A DNA stretch of 64,000 nucleotides, taken from NCBI GenBank assembly GCA_964604165.1, contig CAZRYF010000016.1, positions 5,703 through 69,702 on the forward strand, given 5' to 3'. Source of the stretch: JAYZDK01 sp964604165. GTDB taxonomy: Bacteria > Myxococcota_A > UBA796 > CAJQPC01. Under the pieces are notes generated by a model. It ran no database searches. It was not told where the DNA came from and saw only the letters and a list, made by a program, of their open reading frames with translations. Below are positions 60,250 through 64,000 of the stretch, one piece after another. The position numbers were made by a program, and so were the translations under genes. Position 1 is the first letter of the stretch. Each line of letters opens with the position of its first letter.

Positions 60250-61535
60250 CGCTGGAATCCACGCCTGAGGCGCTTGCCCGGAGCGCTCGTGCCGCCAGTC
60301 GGTCTGTACAGTCTCTTGCTGGAGTGGATCGCTCCGATGCCCTTCGTCGGATGGCCCGGGCCTTGTTGGACCGGGAACAAGAGATCCTGGCTGCCAATGC
60401 CTTGGATGTGCAGGAAGCCGCGGTGCGGGTCGAGGCGGGGTCGCTCTCCTCGTCGCTGGCGGCCCGGTTGCAACTGACCCCTGGAAAGCTCTCTGTTCTG
60501 TCCGAGGGGCTTCGGTCCCTGGCGGATGCTGAGGATCCCCTGGGCCGCGTGCTGCGGCACACCCTCCTGTCTGAAGGCTTGGAGTTGACGCAGGAGAGCG
60601 TGGCGCTGGGGGTGGTGTTGGTGATCTTCGAGTCTCGGCCGGATGTGCTCCCGCAGCTTGCAGGGTTGGCGCTCAAGAGCGGCAATGGGCTCCTGCTCAA
60701 GGGAGGGAAGGAGGCGGTGCGCAGCAACCGGGTGTTGCACCGGGTGCTGGTGGAGGCGCTGGAGCCGGACCTGCCCGGTGGGTTGTTGGGCCTGGTAGAG
60801 ACCCGAGAAGCGGTGGCTGACCTGTTGGTCCTGGATGACTGCATCGACCTCGTCGTGCCCCGTGGGTCCGGGGAGATGGTGCGGGCCATTCAACAGGGGA
60901 CGCGCATCCCGGTGTTGGGGCATGCAGACGGCATCTGCCACGTGTTTGTGGATCGGGCGGCCGACCCCGCCCGGGCTGCCTCCATTCTGGTGGATTCCAA
61001 GACGGACTACCCTGCGGCGTGCAACGCCATGGAGACGCTGCTGGTGCACGCCGAATATGGGGGGGCGTTGGATCTGCTAAAAGCCTTGCGTGGGGCAGGG
61101 GTGGAGCTGGTGGGGGGGCCGAGGGCGGCCCCGACCTGGGGGTTGCAGCCGGCGGCTTCCTTGGCTGTGGAGTATGGGGAGCTGACGGCCTGCGTGGAGA
61201 TCGTGGAGTCTCTGGAGGCTGCCGTGGACCACATCCACGCACATGGCAGCGGGCACACCGACTGTATTGTGACTGAAGATGGCGCAGCGGCTGCCCGCTT
61301 TTTGAATGGGGTGGACAGTGCCTGTGTGTTTCACAATGCCAGCACGCGTTTTGCGGATGGGTTCCGTTTTGGATTGGGAGCCGAGGTAGGCATCAGCACG
61401 GCCCGCATCCATGCGAGGGGGCCCGTGGGGGTGGATGGCTTGCTCACCACGCGCTGGCGATTGGTGGGCCAGGGAGACACGGTGGCACCGTTCACCAGTG
61501 GAGAGCGGACCTTCGAGCACGTGTCGCTCGGTTGA
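60246..61535 (+). CDS. proA: Gamma-glutamyl phosphate reductase
   Basis: 429 residues from GTG 60246 overlapping proB. It has the aldehyde-dehydrogenase fold: NALDVQEAAVRVEAG start, VLVIFESRPDVLPQLAGLAL, LKSGNGLLLKGGKEAVRSN, catalytic Cys in YPAACNAMETLLVH, and GLGAEVGISTARIHARGPVG near the end. It reduces gamma-glutamyl phosphate with NADPH. ProB and ProA form one operon here; proC is not in the window. Confidence 0.97.
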   Translation: MTLESTPEALARSARAASRSVQSLAGVDRSDALRRMARALLDREQEILAANALDVQEAAVRVEAGSLSSSLAARLQLTPGKLSVLSEGLRSLADAEDPLGRVLRHTLLSEGLELTQESVALGVVLVIFESRPDVLPQLAGLALKSGNGLLLKGGKEAVRSNRVLHRVLVEALEPDLPGGLLGLVETREAVADLLVLDDCIDLVVPRGSGEMVRAIQQGTRIPVLGHADGICHVFVDRAADPARAASILVDSKTDYPAACNAMETLLVHAEYGGALDLLKALRGAGVELVGGPRAAPTWGLQPAASLAVEYGELTACVEIVESLEAAVDHIHAHGSGHTDCIVTEDGAAAARFLNGVDSACVFHNASTRFADGFRFGLGAEVGISTARIHARGPVGVDGLLTTRWRLVGQGDTVAPFTSGERTFEHVSLG

Positions 61536-61607
61536 TTTCCCGGTTGGTAGGGGCGGTTTTCCCGGGAGAGTAGCCGAAGAAATCCGGTGGGAGTTATGAA
61601 ATATCGC

Positions 61608-61636
61608 TTGACATTGGCTTGAAGTACAGGCATATG
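61608..61636 (+). promoter_or_regulatory. Candidate sigma70-type promoter
   Basis: Perfect -35 TTGACA (61608-61613), 17-base spacer, weak -10 CATATG (61631-61636). It lies 26 bp before the lipoprotein ATG at 61662. Confidence 0.5.
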
Positions 61637-61661
61637 GCGCGACAATTGCATGGAGGCAACC

Positions 61662-63332
61662 ATGTTGCGCACACTCTCTTTGTGTCTGGTCATGTGGGTA
61701 GGAGCAGGATGCTCCGAAGATTTCAAGGGTGGTACGGAAAGCCCGGATGACACCGGTCGACCCGGCAGTCTCGCATTCGATGACGATGGCGATGGCTTCT
61801 CCGAAGATCAGGGGGACTGCGATGACAGCAACCCGTTGATCTCCCCGGACGAGGTGGAAGAGCCCTACAACGGCATCAACGATGACTGCGACGACGCCAC
61901 TGGGGATCGGGACGCGGATGGCGATGGCCATGATGCGGACTTTGCTCAGGGCGGAGACGACTGCGATGACACCAACGCGGCCATCAACCCCAGCGAGCCG
62001 GAGACGGCCTACAATGGGATCGACGACGACTGTGATCCTGAGACCTCGGACCTGGACAAGGACGGGGACGGCTTCGATGCCGAGAGCAAGGGCGGCGATG
62101 ACTGCGACGATGAAAACGCCGCCATCAACCCTGGTGCATTTGAAGACACCACCGATGGCATCGACAACAACTGCAACGACACCATTGATGAGCGCTTTTC
62201 ACCAAGCTTTGTGGACTTCTACAGCTTTGTGGGCGAGCGCTCGGCGTTGGGTGTTGACTCAGCGGGGCAGCTTCATGTGGCCTACCAGGATGCTGCCGCC
62301 GAGCAGCTGATGTACCGCCACCGCCTGGCAAACGGCGTGTGGGAGGATGCAGAGGCTGTGGCGATCGCGGGCAAGGGTTCCGGCGCCTACATGGATGGCG
62401 CAGTCGATGCCCAGGACAAGTTTCAGTTGGCCTTTACCTATGGCCAGAGCGGAACGCAGCGGCTGGAGTACGGGTACCGCCAGGTGGACGGCACTTGGGG
62501 AGGTTGGGAGATCGTGGCTGAGAAGGACACGCCCATCCTCGAGTTGTTTCCGAATGTCGTGGGTGCGGTGCACAGCGAGAACGTGGGCTTTGATGTCACC
62601 ATGGACCTGGACAGCGGCGGGCTGCCCTCCTTTGCCTACTACGATGCGGGGCGAAAGGAGCCCGTGCTTTGTGACTTCACCTCGTTTGGAACGGCGATCT
62701 ATGCCCAGGTCGATGCCTACTACGATGTGGGCCATGAAGTGTTGACCGGCTTTGGCATGACCGATGGACCGACGGGCTACACCCCCAGCGTGGCGGTGGA
62801 TCAAAACGACATGGATCACGTGGTCTACTGGGACACCTCGGCTTGGGATGGCGAGTACTTTCCTCCCGGATTCGATGATGAGGCGCAGTACAGCGCGTTC
62901 ACGGACTTTGACCTGGACAAAATCTACTTCTCGGAGGAGATCTACCAGGGCGGAAGCTACACCTCGCTCGCCATCCGTGCGGACAACACCCCGTGCTTTG
63001 CATCGCAGGACAACTTCAACGGAGACCTGCAGTACAGCTGCTTTGAGGGGGGCGTCTGGAGCCAGGAGGTGGTGGACGCGACCGGTTCTGTGGGCGCCTA
63101 TGCGGAGCTGGGCTTCAACTCCAAGGACGAGCCCTACATCGCGTACTACGATGGCTCGAACTCCGCCCTGAAGATCGCCCACAGGTCTGGGGAGACCTGG
63201 CAGCTGATCACCGTGGACTCGGACGGCCTGGTGGGCAAGGAGCCCAGCATGGCCATCAGCGCGGATGACCGGGTGTTTGTGACCTACTACGACCAGACGT
63301 ATGAAGCCTTGAAGCTGGCGGAAGGTCGGTAA
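61662..63332 (+). CDS. Large lipoprotein with Ca-binding (MopRC/TSP3-like) repeats and beta-propeller-like domain
   Basis: 556 residues from ATG 61662 (GGAGG five bases upstream; ATG 61650 overlaps that site). Leader MLRTLSLCLVMWVGAGC. Four acidic repeats follow (DDDGDGFSEDQGDCDDSNPL; DADGDGHDADFAQGGDDCDD; DKDGDGFDAESKGGDDCDD), each a DxDxDG Ca-binding loop plus DCDD. From about 180 there are repeated strands with YQDAA, AYYDAG, VYWDTS and YYDGSN turns, suggesting a beta-propeller. Such proteins are usually surface proteins. It follows proA by 126 bp and a promoter candidate lies between. Confidence 0.83.
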   Translation: MLRTLSLCLVMWVGAGCSEDFKGGTESPDDTGRPGSLAFDDDGDGFSEDQGDCDDSNPLISPDEVEEPYNGINDDCDDATGDRDADGDGHDADFAQGGDDCDDTNAAINPSEPETAYNGIDDDCDPETSDLDKDGDGFDAESKGGDDCDDENAAINPGAFEDTTDGIDNNCNDTIDERFSPSFVDFYSFVGERSALGVDSAGQLHVAYQDAAAEQLMYRHRLANGVWEDAEAVAIAGKGSGAYMDGAVDAQDKFQLAFTYGQSGTQRLEYGYRQVDGTWGGWEIVAEKDTPILELFPNVVGAVHSENVGFDVTMDLDSGGLPSFAYYDAGRKEPVLCDFTSFGTAIYAQVDAYYDVGHEVLTGFGMTDGPTGYTPSVAVDQNDMDHVVYWDTSAWDGEYFPPGFDDEAQYSAFTDFDLDKIYFSEEIYQGGSYTSLAIRADNTPCFASQDNFNGDLQYSCFEGGVWSQEVVDATGSVGAYAELGFNSKDEPYIAYYDGSNSALKIAHRSGETWQLITVDSDGLVGKEPSMAISADDRVFVTYYDQTYEALKLAEGR

Positions 63333-63364
63333 GCGGCGCAGCATTCTCCCTGGCCGGGTCGCAC

Positions 63365-63402
63365 CGGTCGGGCCGGGACACATCGGTCGGGCCGGGACAC
63401 AT
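63365..63402. repeat. 19-bp tandem duplication
   Basis: CGGTCGGGCCGGGACACAT occurs twice in a row; a shorter degenerate copy (GGCCGGGTCGCAC) precedes it. GC-rich, non-coding. Confidence 0.9.
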
Positions 63403-63464
63403 CGGCGGGGAGATAATCCATCCCCCCCCGCCCATGTCTCCCCTGTGCCCTGGTTGAGGCACCG

Positions 63465-63708
63465 CGGGGGGGAGATGCCCTTTCTCCCCCTGGTAGTGGG
63501 GAACTTCGGCCCGGGTTCGCCAGAATCGAGGAGAGTTGCTCTATACCCCCCTGGATTTGGCGACCATTCGGGGCTCTCTGTCGCCAGAGAAGGGGGGGGA
63601 TGCCCTGTCTCCCCCTGGAAGTGGCGATCTTTGGGGGCTTGGGTTCGCCAGACTTGGGGAGGGTTGTTTCATACTCCCTTGAAAGTGGCGACCGTGGTTG
63701 ACTGGCTT
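63465..63708. repeat. 64-bp-period array of inverted TCGCCA / TGGCGA sites
   Basis: TCGCCA at 63517, 63581 and 63645 alternates with TGGCGA at 63558, 63622 and 63686; the intervals are 41, 23, 41, 23, 41 bases. Each TGGCGA...TCGCCA pair can fold into a hairpin. Units beginning 63517, 63581 and 63645 are about 60-70 percent alike; a more degenerate unit precedes them. Not a CRISPR: the repeats are too diverged. Confidence 0.75.
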
Positions 63709-64000
63709 GACCTCGGCCTCCACCTCGCTATCCCGGATTTTTCATCAGGCTTCGTTGCGAGGGCTCGAAGTGCGCCAGCGAGGCGGGTTTTGGCGTGGCT
63801 CCGCGGGCGTCGGCGTGCTGATATGGAGTGACCCCTTGTCAAGTGTCTCCGACATGGGGGGTGGGATTGTTCCAGCGTGCCCCGGGGAGTGGCGGGGGTC
63901 GAACGATGACAGGTTCTCCGACGACGAGCCACTCTGATATTCGCAGATTGCGCTTTCGCGTAGAGCCGCCGTGACCGTGTTTCGTCGTGGGGTTTCGCTG

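Larger units (their letters stand above)
63333..64000. other. Non-coding tail of the window with repeats
   Basis: 668 bp. Short open frames exist, but none has a recognisable protein, and their sequences cross repeat units. It holds a 19-bp tandem duplication (63365-63402) and a hairpin array with 64-bp period (63465-63708). No tRNA, CRISPR or IS was recognised. Confidence 0.6.

Noticed and set aside
63465..63708. CRISPR array
   Set aside because: Units have diverged by 30 percent or more, no conserved direct repeat of 25-40 bp, and no cas gene is present.
63445..63831. 128-codon frame at the right end
   Set aside because: Crosses the 64-bp repeat units and has no protein-like features.

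Overview
This 64 kb window is GC-rich, densely coded bacterial chromosome with 57 supportable protein genes. I see no rRNA or tRNA genes, insertion sequences or phage genes. The gene content suggests a Myxococcota-like (former deltaproteobacterial) Gram-negative. It has many lipoproteins with acidic Asp-x repeats or thrombospondin-3/EF-hand-like DxDxDG repeats, choice-of-anchor (ASH) lipoproteins, a complete Bat operon, paired ExbD genes and TPR-sulfotransferases. This placement is an inference from gene content; no phylogenetic marker was run.

Layout, left to right. 1-7.1 kb: envelope polysaccharide genes (partial GT2, Wzx-type flippase, two GT2 enzymes, a membrane-anchored alkaline-phosphatase-superfamily enzyme, a GT4). 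7.1-11.3 kb: an unknown helical protein, a 60-aa membrane micro-protein, a Cys-periodic secreted protein, an ExbB/ExbD/ExbD motor operon and a single-domain response regulator. 11.4-16.3 kb: lipoproteins, an alpha/beta-hydrolase lipoprotein and a Lon-family protease with an altered Walker A. 16.3-20.7 kb: a tightly packed operon lnt > ECF sigma > DUF4384-like membrane protein > secreted caspase with PEGA and barrel-like regions > ASH lipoprotein. 20.8-22.6 kb: two repeat-bearing envelope proteins.

22.7-36.5 kb: a stress and envelope-maintenance block. groES-groEL and dnaK-dnaJ are divergent, and dnaJ overlaps moxR, leading straight into DUF58, DUF4381-like, batA, a batB-batC fusion, batD, batE and a GWxTD-like lipoprotein. 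36.5-41.5 kb: PDZ and LamG proteins, an ASH lipoprotein, a B12-binding radical SAM enzyme. 41.6-44.5 kb: a sigma54 two-component pair with a striking dyad between the genes. 44.6-47.6 kb: two parvulin/SurA-like chaperones and pdxA, echoing the widespread surA-pdxA order. 47.5-54 kb: two paralogous lipoproteins, hflX, two tandem flotillin/SPFH proteins with an NfeD/YqiJ-like partner, DUF423. 54.1-63.3 kb: a lipoprotein, a three-part GT2-TPR-tyrosylprotein-sulfotransferase-like fusion, a second TPR-sulfotransferase, proB-proA and a large Ca-binding-repeat lipoprotein. 63.3-64 kb: non-coding, with a regular 64-bp-period hairpin array.

The strongest candidates for something undescribed are the GT2-TPR-TPST fusion with its sulfotransferase neighbour, the lnt-sigma-caspase operon, the dyad/half-site cluster between the two-component genes, the hairpin array at the right end, and the unusually short uncharged signal peptides on many exported proteins.
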